64,000 nucleotides of DNA, taken from contig NC_133663.1 in NCBI RefSeq assembly GCF_037893015.1, positions 3,981,378-4,045,377 on the forward strand, given 5' to 3'. A program made the position numbers and the translations under genes. Source of the stretch: Macrotis lagotis. Its lineage: Eukaryota; Chordata; Mammalia; Peramelemorphia; Peramelidae. The notes under the pieces were generated by a model that was given only the letters and a program-made list of their open reading frames with translations, was not told the DNA's origin and ran no database searches. Of the stretch, positions 10,808-21,274 are shown one piece after another. How positions within the stretch are numbered: position 1 is the first letter of the stretch; each line of letters opens with the position of its first letter.

Positions 10808-11284
10808 AAGATTGACACAGGATGGTAATGAGGAATGCAAAAGAATTCTGGAAGGGTCCTTGTGACACAAAGAGAAAAATCAAAGCAGATGTATGGGCAT
10901 TTATACAAACACAGGCACACCTACTTTGAACCCACCACTCTGTTCTGAGGAAGAGATGAGAGTGATAGAACAAGCCTAGGGCAGACAGAGAGACACTGAC
11001 AAGTCACTGTGATGCTTAAGGTGGTTCTTAATTACCAAAGGGTAGTGAATTGCAAAGAATGTCGAAGAGTAACATTCGATAATAACCAATTGCTGATTAA
11101 CATTTTAATTCTTAAGTTTATAATAAACAATTATCCAATGAAAGCCAATGCTTTGAGTCCCCAGTTCATCTCCTCCCCCACACACACAAGGATCCTTCCA
11201 TTCTTTTGATTACTTCAAGGAGACCCTTCATGTTATTTCTCTTCCTTCTCATTCTAGGAAAAGCCCATATGAAAGGAAATGATG

Positions 11285-11465
11285 GGAGGCAATGGAAAGA
11301 TGAATTTGGTAAGAATTAAGGGATCTGAGTTCAAATCCTAGTTTTGCCATTTAGTTCTTGTGGCACCTTAGGAAAGTCATGCCTCAGTTTCTTCATCTGT
11401 CAAAGAGGTGGTTGGAATACATGACCTCTAAGGTCCATTTTATCTCTAATATCTATGCTCCCTTG
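11285..11465 (+). repeat. MIR-type SINE in PLAAT1 intron 1
   Basis: ATCTGAGTTCAAATCCTAG, TTAGTTCTTGTGGCACCTTAGG, TTTCTTCATCTGTCAAAGAGG and CATGACCTCTAAGGTCC give head to tail order. No target duplication is visible. Confidence 0.6.
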
Positions 11466-11940
11466 AAACTTGGGGGGAATATTTGTGTGTGTGAATATAA
11501 TAAACTAATCCTGGGCTATAAGAAATAATGATTACAATTAAGTACAAAGAATCATGGTAAGGCTTGTAGGAACTGTGTCACTTGAAGTAGAACCAGAAAA
11601 GGTGATTTACAAAATAACAAAATTGAAGGAAGTAGAACCAGAAAAAGCAATACATAAAATAAAGACAAAAATAGAAAGAACAACAATTAAGATCAAATAC
11701 AATCAAAAAACTTTAATCTGTAAAACTATAATGAACAGGTATGACTCCAAAGAAATATGAGAAGACATCTTTCCTGCCTCTTTGTGGAGGTGGAATAATA
11801 GATATAACTTCAAACCTTTTTTTTGACAAGTTAGTTCACTTTTTCCTTTCTCCTTTGTTTTTCCGAGTGAAGACATAATGACAGAATGGGAAATGTAGGT
11901 GTTATAGAACAAAAGATATCAATGATAATCTATTTTTTTA

Positions 11941-12084
11941 GGGGCAAATGGGTGGCCCAGTGGATAGAGCACTGGCCCTGGAGTCAGGAATACCTTAGTT
12001 CAAATCTGGCCTCAGACACTTAATAATTACCTAGCTATGTGGCCTTGGGCAAGTCACTTAACTCCATTGCCTAGAAAAAAAGAA
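11941..12084 (+). repeat. tRNA-headed CORE-SINE 42 bases from PLAAT1 exon 1
   Basis: Head GGGGCAAATGGGTGGCCCAG to tail CATTGCCTAGAAAAAAAG. Flanks AATCTATTTTTTTA (11927-11940) and AATCTATTTTTTAA (12085-12098) form the target duplication. It lies antisense in the intron, close to the donor of the first coding exon. Confidence 0.88.
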
Positions 12085-12125
12085 AATCTATTTTTTAAAA
12101 AGAAATTATTAAGTAAAGCTCTTAC

Positions 12126-12264
12126 CTGTTGGGGCCATGTTGATGACATAGCCATCACCCATATATAAAGTCCAATGCTGGTAACCTGGACGAAAGACTT
12201 CAATCAGGTCCCCAGGTTGAGGATTTTTGAGATGATATGAATCAAAGTCATTATCTGAAGCCAT
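12126..12264 (-). CDS. PLAAT1: PLAAT1-like gene, coding exon 1 (start codon)
   Basis: It starts with ATG at 12264-12262 and encodes residues 1-46 plus one base; the donor GTAAG lies at 12125-12121. It holds the family start block PGDLIEVFRPGYQHWTLYMGDGYVINMAP, with H30 of the QHW motif as the conserved histidine partner of C120. The second His seen in PLAAT2-5 (V-H-L-A-P) is Asn42 here, as I recall for PLAAT1 of other mammals. The first ~13 residues (MASDNDFDSYHLK) differ from human, where this stretch is also variable. A strong acceptor (TTTTCCTCACAG) ends directly before the ATG, so 5' UTR exon(s), or an N-terminal extension in a longer isoform, lie further upstream. Together the three exons make 510 bases and 169 residues. 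Confidence 0.93.
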
Positions 12265-12589
12265 CTGTGAGGAAAATCCAGACAGTGTTATCCAAGGACT
12301 TTAATCTTGAAAATATTTTTGTAGTTAACCAAGGGAAAAGGTGACCCTAATAGGCCCTGGTCCTTTGGCATTTCCCATTCCCAATGGTATCATGGAACTC
12401 TGTTTGTTCCGATGATTCTGCCTTTAATCTTAGAAGGGATTTCTAAGTTTAATGCTCAGTTCCTAGGTTTGCTCCTTATAAAAATTTGGGAACACAGGTA
12501 AGCATGGCATTTGACAGTCTAAGATTTGAAATTGATCTCTCCCCCTAAATCCTCACTATTCAAATCAAACATATCATCAAACAAGGAGA

Positions 12590-14376
12590 TAGGTGCTGGC
12601 AGAAGACATTCACCTTTGTTTTGGAGGTTGTGCAGCTCATCTTACAAACAAATAGGTGAACTCCCTGGGGATGGGAAAGTAATTCAGAGACTCCTCTTTA
12701 TGGACGATATGGTGCTGAGTGGATCAAATCCCAGAATTCTAAGGGCCTCTTTAGCAATATCTACAACCACTCAAAAGAGACTCACCCATCTCATACCCTA
12801 TACCAGAGGTAATGATGTTTGTCCTTCATTCTCACAGAAGACCACAACATCAGCGAGGTGATGCCATGACAAGCACATGAATTGGATTTATATGAGGGGG
12901 TACATCACCAGCCTCATTTTCTTCTCCAGAGCCCACCTAGATCCAGTGGCCAGATAGGAATTAGGATAACTGGAGATGGCCCTGGATGCAAAGTAATCAG
13001 GGTGAAGTCACTTGCCCAAGGTCAAAAGCTAATAAATGTGTCTGAGGCTGGATTCGAATCCCATCCTCCTTATTCCAAGGGCAGCGCTCAGTCCATTGTG
13101 TCATCTAGCTGATCTCCTACCTCATACCAAGATAAGGTTGAAATTGCACAATTCACATTATATGTGAATGTCCAATAGGAAAACAAGGAATAGTCTCACT
13201 GTCAGATATATGGGGGGGGGAGTTTATGATCAAACAAGAGATAAGAAAACAACATAAAATGCAAAATGGATAATTTTGATTACATTAAATTGAAAAAAAT
13301 TGTACAAATAAAACCAATGCAACCAAATTTAGAAGGGAAGCAGAAAGCTGGGAAACAATTTTTATAACTAACATTTCTAATAAAGGACTCATTTCTAAAA
13401 TATGTAGAGAAGTGAGGTAAATTTATGAAGTATAAATCATTCCCAAATGATAGTCAAAGGATACAAATAGCTTTAGGATGAAGAAATTAAAATCTCTTCT
13501 AATCATATGAAAAAAAATTCTCCAAAAATCATTCTTGATTAGAGAATTACAAATTAAAACAACTCTGAGGTGCCACCTCACACCAAGCATATTGGCCAAT
13601 ATGACAAAAAAGGAAAATGATAAATGTTGGAAGGGATGCACTGTTGATGAAGTTGTGAACTGATCCAACCATTCTAAGAGATCAATTTGGAACTATGACC
13701 AAGGGATTATAAATCTCTGCAAAACCTTTGATCTAGCAATAGCACTAGTAGGTCTGTATCCCAAGGAGAAAAGACCCCCATGTACAAAAATATTTATAGC
13801 TGTTCTTGTTGTAGTGGGAAATAATTAGAATTTGAGGAGATGCTCATCAATTGAGGAATGACAAACAAGCAGTTGTACATGAATGTGGTGATATACTACT
13901 GTTCTGAAAGATATCATGAATAGTTAAGACTTTAGAAAAGCCTGGAAAGATTTCCATGAACTGATTAAGTGAAGCAAGCAGAACCAGAAGAACATTGTAC
14001 ACATTAACAGCAACATTGTGTGATGGTCAACTATGATGAACTTAGCACTTCTCAGTAATACGATGACCAAAAGTAATTCTGAATGATAGAAAAATACCAT
14101 CCATATCCAGGAAAGAACTATAAAGTCTGAATGCAGACCAAAGCAGACTATCTTCACTTTTTAAAATTTGTTTTACTTTTTTCCTTCTCATGCTTTTCCC
14201 CTTCTGTTCTGATTCTTCTTTTGCAACCTGATTAATATGGATATATGTTTAACATAGTTTTACATATTTAACCTATATCAGATTACTTACTATCAAGGGA
14301 AGAAGGAGGAAAGAGGAGGGAGAAAAATGTGAATCTCAAAATCTTTCACAAATGAATTTTGAAAAAAGAAAAATAA
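12590..14376 (+). mobile_element. L1 LINE 3' part (ORF2 end plus 3' UTR), carrying a nested SINE
   Basis: The frame at 12526-12861 has a reverse-transcriptase-like site (LFMDDMVLSG, compare F/YADDM) followed by L1-type text. After an inserted SINE (12807-13113) the L1 resumes with CCAAGATAAGGTTGAAATTG, GATAATTTTGATTACATTAA, GAATTACAAATTAAAACAAC and the GAGGTGCCACCTCACACC block. It ends in a 3' UTR and an A-rich tail near 14376. It is 5' truncated, has stops in every frame and is missing part of ORF2 after the active site. It lies just upstream of the first PLAAT1 coding exon. Confidence 0.85.
12807..13113 (-). repeat. Long SINE with GAAGGAC-type 3' end, nested in L1
   Basis: Reverse copy: the + strand begins GTCCTTCATTCTCACAGAAG and passes GATGCCATGACAAGCACATG, TCCAGAGCCCACCTAGATCC, GAGATGGCCCTGGATGCA, then the head complement near TCATCTAGCTGAT. 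Flanking L1 text (CTCATACCCTATACCA / CTCCTACCTCATACCA) is duplicated, so it jumped into an existing L1. Confidence 0.8.
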
Positions 14377-15714
14377 GAGAATTATCCTAACTACCAACAT
14401 AGGAAAATCTAAATGGATGAAGAATTTTGTACATCTATTTTATGGATCAATAGATAATCCCCTGCCAATAATACGTGTACCTGGGACAGCTCCTGAAGAT
14501 GGACAATGACAAGGACCTCTAACTGGATAGATAGAGAAAAGTGGAGATGGATTGTACTTAAGAAGTTGTAAGGTTTGCAAGACTGCGCGCTGCTCACAAA
14601 CATAAACAACCAAACAATAACCCACAACTAACAACAAACAACCAGACACCATTTTTATAGTATTTTAACAAAAATATTCTTCTGAGGATTCTGGGAGGCA
14701 GTGGATCTTGTAAAACTATAAGCCTCTCCTCCCTTCTCCCTTTCTTAAAAAAAAATCAAAATTATAATTGGTTCAAAAAGAGCAGATGAAAATCCATACT
14801 GAAGGGCTGCCTGTGACTACTAGAGCAATGTCATTATTGGGGAGTCCAAGATATGTATTTGTAGACCCTGGGTGATTGTCTTCCATCCAAAAGCCTATCT
14901 TCTTGGAGTATTCTGCTACTCTCCCTTGCCTTGATATAATATTGCTAATGTAACTTGAGTTTCGAGTGCATTGAGATGGGATTCTCCCACATTGGTAAAA
15001 ATTAATGTTCTGAATCTGTAGGAGGGGGTAGGGCAGAATTGATGAGATTGAGAGAGGAGAGGGGGTCCTTCTGAATTTCAACTTCAAGGAAGCTAACTTT
15101 TCTTCAAGTAACTGAAGGGAAGAAAAAATATTCTGGCAAGAATCAACGTGTGAGGAGCTGTCCATCTCATCCTTAAATATTAAGAGATTTGGGGTTCCCC
15201 GCTTCTTTTGGTGAGATCTGAGAATTCCTCTTTTGGTGGAGCTGAGTTAACTCATTCTCAAAGGAAGAGCTTCAGTCAGCATTATCATCTGGTACGTAGA
15301 CTCATATTGTATACTCTTTTTTACTATAACCTTGTATAAATGGGCTTCATTCATAGAACTGTCCTTTGGCAGGATAGGGGTCAAGCCTTGGAAATTAAGT
15401 TGGGGACCCTTTTAACCAATGAATAGCAATCAGATGTTTCTACCTTGAACCTAAAACATGGTCCCCTAGACTCACAATGTTTAAGGGAGAATATGATATA
15501 GCAAAGTACACTTCCTCTATGAGGAGAGCAAACTTCTGGGTCCAGCTTCCTGGCAGGAATAAAAGTTTTCCTGGAGAAGTGGGAAAGGAGAAGATGTTAG
15601 AGAAGTCTATTCAGACCTCTGTGTGAGCCACATCAAAATAATGAAATTACACTAATGATCTTCATAGGATAGACAACCCACAACAGTTTTGGATCCAAGT
15701 GATGTTGAGAATAT
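14377..15714. other. Upstream PLAAT1 region with no feature recognised
   Basis: No exon, tRNA or known repeat found. The sequence is AT-rich up to 14.8 kb and mixed after that. A - strand open frame of 130 codons (14773-15165) has no recognisable domain or splice context and is probably chance. Confidence 0.4.
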
Positions 15715-15900
15715 GTTGAGATTTCAGGAAGCAGCAGACCCAGTATTACAACCCAAGCTTTTCCCTTAGGGATTAGGTGACCTTGGACAAGTCATTAAAG
15801 CTTGCTGAACTTTAGTTTCCTCTTCTCTAAAATAAGGACCTCTAAGATCTCTTTCAGTTTTAAATTTGAATATTACAAACTATAACTCAGTTCTACCTAT
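15715..15900 (+). repeat. MIR-type SINE fragment
   Basis: CAGCAGACCCAGTATTACAAC, GATTAGGTGACCTTGGACAAG, TTTAGTTTCCTCTTCTCTAA and CTCTAAGATCTCTTTCAG follow MIR order. Diverged. Confidence 0.5.
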
Positions 15901-16009
15901 TCCAAATCCTTTGTTCTTTCCATTATCTCCTGTTGCTTCCATCACAATCTTTTTATGATGGTTAATATAGTTTCCATATCTGACTTGTGGTCCATCACAA
16001 CTTCAGTAT

Positions 16010-16530
16010 TGTAGAATAATGTACAGAGAAGAATGGGACCTTAGAGATGCTCTCCTGCAGCCCCATTGTCTAGATAAGGAAAGGGATGTTGGGAAAATTG
16101 ATTTGTAAAGGGTTGTCCAGCTATGATGTGTCAGAGTTGGGATCCAAATACTAGTCTTTCCTGGTACCAGCTATCTTTCTATACTGTCTCTCAAAAGAAT
16201 GACACAGTAGGAATATTTGCACATTAAAATATGTGTTCAGTTGAATGGTTGAATAAACTTGAGAAAGGGAAGAAAATATTTAGAATAACAGAATTTGGGG
16301 AATGAAAGCAGGAGAGGTCTAGTTCTATCCCCCCTGCCTGAACATAGAATTTTGAGTCAGAAGCTTAAGAGATTACCTTGGTCAATCCTCATTTTTTAGA
16401 TAAGAGACTTGGGACTAGAGAAGTTAGGGTTAGCATCCAATTTGCCCAAGGACAGACAATAAATTTGTCCTTATTTCTGCCTGGCTTCTCTCCTTCCCAA
16501 ACACTCAAGCTCATGCCCCCACCTCTTCTC
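16010..16530 (-). repeat. Two reverse MIR-type SINE fragments
   Basis: The first (about 16010-16195) shows GGGACCTTAGAGATGCTCTCC, CCATTGTCTAGATAAGGAAAG and GTGTCAGAGTTGGGATCC. The second (about 16285-16530) shows GAGAGGTCTAGTTCTATCCC, TTTTTTAGATAAGAGACTTGG and TTTGCCCAAGGACAGACAAT. Both are old and may be independent insertions. Confidence 0.45.
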
Positions 16531-16704
16531 ATGCATCTGGTAGGTAGCTTTCAAAGATCCATTGGATAGTCAGCAATAAGTCATACTGGATGTGGTGCCA
16601 ATGAGGCAACCAAGGGCCAGGGAAAAGATAATGTATATTGTCAGGAAGCCTGGAAAAGATACATTAGACATTTCTAACTGGCTATTGGGAACTCAATATA
16701 AATC

Positions 16705-16990
16705 AAAACATTTTTCCATGCAACCCATTCCCTCTGCCAGACTTCCCTATTTCTGCTGAGGGAACCATCTTCTTTCCAGTCACCTCCACTGGCAATGCAA
16801 GATGGATTCTAGACTTCTCCCAACTCCCTCAACCTACCTATCAATGTTACAAAATCTTGCTGCTATCTCTGTGTGTGATGTCTCTCCAAAATGTCCCATT
16901 GTCTTTCCTCAGAGTCATCTCCCTAAAGCAGATGCTCATCTCCTCTCACCCAAGACCATTCCAATAGCCTTCAATTATTTGAAGGGTTTT
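16705..16990 (+). repeat. L2-type LINE fragment
   Basis: CTCTGCCAGACTTCCCTATTT, TTCCAGTCACCTCCACTGG, CTATCAATGTTACAAAATC and CCAAGACCATTCCAATAGCC, a pyrimidine-rich tract in the order seen in mammalian L2 3' regions. Short and diverged. Confidence 0.4.
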
Positions 16991-17544
16991 GTGAAGGAAG
17001 GATTGTTTTTGCTCTATCTAGAATAGCACCAGAATAGACCATGAGGGGAAGACACAGAGGAACTGGAGCAAGGTGAGCCTTCCCCAAACTGATGAGTTTT
17101 CTGAGATGGGGTCGGGCCATTTGTGTGGTATGATGGTAGCCAGACTGAATGGCTTCTAGGTCCTTTGTCATTTGGTAAATTACACACCTGAACCCAATAT
17201 AATGCCTGAGCATGCCCTGCTCACATGGATCCCTGACTCCAGCACCCCTATAATACCTGAGGGGACCACTGCTGAACCACAGGCTTCCATTTGATAGAAG
17301 TTCTCCAGGGGGTGTGAATGTCTGGAGAAAGCAACATGGAGAACCAACAAACACATGGAGAACCAGGCAACTTTGAGACCACCTTAGTACTGAAATATAA
17401 CTTTGAATTGGAACACCAAGATGCAAGGGCTACTTAAAGTTCAAAATCAAGGAAAATCAAAGCATCTTTGCTCCCTTTCCTTCCCAAGAACCATGACCCA
17501 AGGGAACCAATTGTATTGAGATGTCTTAGAGATCAGAGATTTAA

Positions 17545-17815
17545 AAGTTAGTGAGATAGGAGAGGTTTTGTAATCATCCAACCTAATTTTTCAGAGAAAG
17601 AAACTGGCTGTTTGTCATCATAAGGAACTGTGGGAAAGGGTCTGGACATCCTTCACCAGGGGTAAAATATATCTCATAGCAGATTAGTCCTAAGGAGTTG
17701 GTGAAACTCAGAAATCTTGAATGATCTGGTCAGGCTGGCCCAGCTGATAAATAACAGAGAAGAGATTTGAATCCAGACCTTCTAAGAACTCTACCCACTG
17801 CCATGCTGTCTCCAG
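17545..17815 (-). repeat. MIR-type SINE fragment, reverse, interrupted
   Basis: It starts with ATAGGAGAGGTTTTGTAATC and CCAACCTAATTTTTCAGAG, is interrupted, then continues with AGAAGAGATTTGAATCCAGACC and CTACCCACTGCCATGCTGTC. The middle is replaced by unrelated sequence or has decayed. Confidence 0.4.
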
Positions 17816-18229
17816 AAAGAAAACTGAGCCACTGACTTCATCTTGTCCACATTGCCTCCTTCCTTTCTCTAAGCATAAAGTTTAATTCTTTGATGACCAA
17901 AGCAAAATCAGCCTAATAATGGCATGGTGGGTGTGGGCTGCTGAGGTCATTAAAATGCTTCACTGTAAGAGTGGGATTTTGGGGGGAGAAGAATTATCTC
18001 CTACAACCAAACAGACTTCCCTGTTTACAGTCCAATGGCAGCCCTAGGGCTGCTCTCTCTATGAACAGAGACAACCTGACTGACAGTTCCGAAGTAAGTC
18101 CATGATGCCTTCCACTTGGGTCCTGAAGAGACTGGTAGGAGGTGGGGGGGAGGGGAAAGAAGAGGGGGCTAGTCCCGCCTTTCATGTGGAGACTACACCA
18201 CCACCCCCTGCTTCCCCCCTACACCCTCC

Positions 18230-18950
18230 AGTCAAGCACTTGGCCTTCTCTGCCCGACCCCCAGATGCTCCTTCCGAAAATCTGGGGCCCAGATGGATGA
18301 ATGCCGCGTGCTCTAAATAGGACTGGAGGACTATGCCTTGGAAAGCTCCCTCAGACGGCCATCTAGATCCAACAGTCTCGGCCCACGCCAAAAAGAGAGG
18401 CCGAAGCAGCTCCGGACACTTGGGGGCGGATTCCACCTCGGACACTCCACGGCTTAGTGACCCCAGGCGAGTCATTAGATCCATCTCCGTGTGCTCCCCC
18501 TCTAGAACGTGGGTTCTGTGCTCTTACATTTCTGAGCTCCCTGGGAACTGTGAAGCTAGAAATGGGGGCCACCCCCACCCCTCCTCAGGCCCAAGGGACA
18601 GCCTGCTGCCTGGCCACAGGCCCAGGAAGCCTAAGCCCTCTGGCCTTGCCAGGCCACCTGGAGAAGACCTCTGGTCCTGGGCTCCCTCTCCAGTGGGAAA
18701 CAGAGGCGGCGAGGCGAGAAGGGGCAGCAAGGGGCAGCAACAACTAAGGAGCACCAGCAGCAGCAGTAGCGGCAGCATCCGCAGGCCAGGGAGCACCCGA
18801 CCCTGGGAGGAGCCACCAGGATGAGGAGGCAGGTAGGGGGAAGCTGGCCCCCCTTCTGGGGCTGGGCACATTCACGGGTGCCCCCTCTCCTAGGGCTGAG
18901 ACTGGGGTCCCTGCGCAGGGCAGACTGGAGGCGGAGCCTGAGCCTAAGGG
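18230..18950. promoter_or_regulatory. CpG-rich block, candidate promoter / leader exon of PLAAT1
   Basis: The CpG density rises sharply here (about 15 CpG in 18237-18495 by eye; then GGCGGCGAGGCGAG, GTAGCGGCAGCATCCGC, GCGCAGGGCAG), while flanking intergenic DNA is CpG-poor. It is the only such block in the window and lies 6 kb upstream of the PLAAT1 start exon, which needs an upstream leader. A minus-strand donor-like AAT|GTAAGA lies near 18530. On the + strand CACCAGGATGAGGAGGCAG|GTAGGG (18814-18838) looks like a start codon with a donor, so a divergent transcript is possible. No TATA box was seen. The link to PLAAT1 is inferred. Confidence 0.5.
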
Positions 18951-19910
18951 TCTGCTGCCTCAGCTGGCAGTGGCTGGGGTGGGTCCACCCCTAGACCCAC
19001 CGAGAGACCCCGCAGATGGAGCACAGGGATCGGCTTCACCTTACACGTGTGTGTGCACACACACCCTCGGCACCCCCCCACACACATACAGAACACATTC
19101 AGAGTACAGCCATGTGTGCACACAGAGACCACTGGACCCCCCCATCCCCTCTCCATCCCCTCTCTACACTCCCCCTTTGACTAGACTAGTCCTCTGCCTC
19201 CCGGACTTTGGGGTATGGGGGCCAGTAATGCCATCCCACCCCCACCCCGTGGGCCCCACAGCCCCCGATCAACCCCCCCCCATCTGCCCTGCCAGTCATT
19301 CTGAGCTCAAAAACGGGGTGGGGGCTACCAATGGTCAGAGCAAGGTAGAAGGAACAATGTACTCCCTGCCTCCAGTATGCCCCACCCCCACCCCACCCCT
19401 TGGGCCTCGGCCCCCACCAGGAGGAAGGCCGCACAGGTTCATGGTCAAGCTTTTCCCACAACACCACAAGCTGGGGGGTGGGGGTTCTCACAGGAATCCT
19501 GGGTGGGACCTTGGGAAGGATGCCAAGAGGCATCCTTCAAGCCAGCCTGGAGTCCTGGGCAGATGCTCTAGGCCCACCCTTTCCCCCAGCACCCAGAGTC
19601 CACAGCCTTTGAATCCAACTGCCCCCTTTCCCCCCCCTTCCCCCTTCCCCATCCCCCACCAGCAGTCCAGGAAACCCAGGATGTGGGCCTGGGTCCTCCA
19701 TTTTACTGTCCTCCACTGGATCAGAGAACCAGCACCTAGGGTCCATCCCTCTTTCCCAGGACTACCTATTCTGATGGAATCTTTTCCAAGTGGCCAATCT
19801 GCTATCAAGTGGGCCACCGCTACCCACTGCCAGGCCTTCTTCACTTTACGGTTCTCTGGAAGAAAGATGGCTTTAGATGGAACTGAACAGATCTCGAGGT
19901 CAGTTTGACA
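18951..19910. other. C-rich, low-complexity stretch with long open frame
   Basis: The + strand is strongly C-rich (runs such as CCCCCCCC, CCCACCCCCACCCC), with a small CA/TG cluster at 19045-19130. It keeps a 312-codon frame open (18970-19908), rich in Pro, with no domain, no repeat unit and no similarity I recognise. G-runs on the - strand could form G-quadruplexes. Most likely non-coding sequence next to the CpG-rich block. Confidence 0.5.
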
Positions 19911-20579
19911 GGCTCAGTGGTCTCAATTCAAACAGCTTATAACAGGTCTCTCCTTACCCACTTCTGCCCAGGAGAGAGGAGGCCATGAGGGGGAGAGTTT
20001 TGTTCAGGGCCTTGTGAGCCCATAAAGCTTATTCAAGGGCCCAAGACCTGGCCAGGAGTCAGAGTCTGTGGGTGGAGTCCCATGACATCATCTGAGGCTG
20101 GCATCATCTAGTCAGCAGGGGGAGTTGGGGAGGGGGGCATGAGCAGCAGGAAGGTAGCCCTCTTTAGTGAAGGGAATTCAAATTGAGATAGGTAAACTGC
20201 TGACTCTTTTTCCTCTCTCCTCCATTTTAAACCAAAGCAAAATTATTCAAAAATTCAAAATTTAAAATATTGTATGTCAATATTTTAAACAGAAACTTCT
20301 GGGATTGCTATCCTGTCCAAAACTTGAGTAGAGGGAACAAAAGTCTGGGTCCCAATTTGGCCCATGGGGAAGAGTTTGCTATAAAAACAAAACAAAACAA
20401 AATGAAAAAAAAAATCCCTCCTGAAGGATACTCTGATACATGGAAGAAATCATGTTGGAGTTGGAAGAGGAATGCATTTGGAACCCTGGTATCTGAGTCC
20501 AAATCCTGTATAATATCCAACTGATCATTTCTCTCTGGGTCTCAGATTCTCTCAAGGTAGATTGTCTGAGGAGATTGGA

Positions 20580-20740
20580 TTAGAGGTATCTAGACATCAT
20601 CCTGCCCCTAGAAGACCTGAGTTCAGATCTAACCAGTACCTATTAGAGGTATGACCCTGGGCAACCTCTCCACCTAGGAATCTATCCAGCTGCTATGTTG
20701 CCCTTTAGGGTTCCAAGGTCTCTTTCCCAACTCATCCCCA
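20580..20740 (+). repeat. MIR-type SINE fragment
   Basis: AGAAGACCTGAGTTCAGATC, GTATGACCCTGGGCAACCTC and CTATCCAGCTGCTATGTTGCC, followed by TTCCAAGGTCTCTTTCCC. A similar piece without the 3' end may precede it (20450-20560). Confidence 0.45.
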
Positions 20741-21274
20741 GTCACTGCATCATACATTTCCTCAGCCAAGTTTCTTCTTATTGCTTGTAGTTTATCATTG
20801 GAATCCACTGCAGCTGACTTCCTCTCTTCCTTGCCCTTGGGTCATCTGCACACTTTACCCTTGGTAGACTGAGGTAGTCCACTAGTCATAGCCACAAAGC
20901 ATCACTGAGAGAGCACTGCCAGCTCTGTGATCTCACTCACTGGGCAGTTCCCTTCCATGACACTCGTTCGTGCCTGTCCATCCTGGGCCGCTCTTGTCCA
21001 AGACAAATCAGTGTCTGCCTCAGTGGCTTCACCCAACATGCTGGAGGTCTTATGCTCTCTTTATTTTGGGGAGGGTACCACTTAGACCCTCCACCATGGA
21101 ATTCATCTCAAACCTCACTCTCATCACAGGATCAGCTCATCTTCTGCCACAGGCAATTCTTGAATGATAATCATCAGTTCTCTTCTTCAGGATTCCTCAT
21201 TGATTTTAAGGTACGTTGCATCACAGATAGGCTCACGGGAGCCCAAAGGAATGTCAGAGACAATTTGGTGTCCT

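Noticed and set aside
12526-12861. Coding exon upstream of PLAAT1
   Set aside because: It reads as an L1 reverse-transcriptase remnant (LFMDDMVL) running into a SINE.
14773-15165. Minus-strand 130-codon frame upstream of PLAAT1 as a leader exon
   Set aside because: No start or splice context that would join it to 12264 and no similarity to PLAAT N-termini.
15170-15300. Possible LTR-type end of an old retrovirus-like element
   Set aside because: Only a vague impression from the wording; no paired end, primer-binding site or internal part was seen.
18524-18871. Minus-strand frame with a Leu-rich, signal-peptide-like stretch (LPLLLLLVLLSCCCPLL)
   Set aside because: The Leu run is the translation of a CTG/CAG-rich tract in a CpG-rich block; nothing else in the frame looks like a secreted protein.
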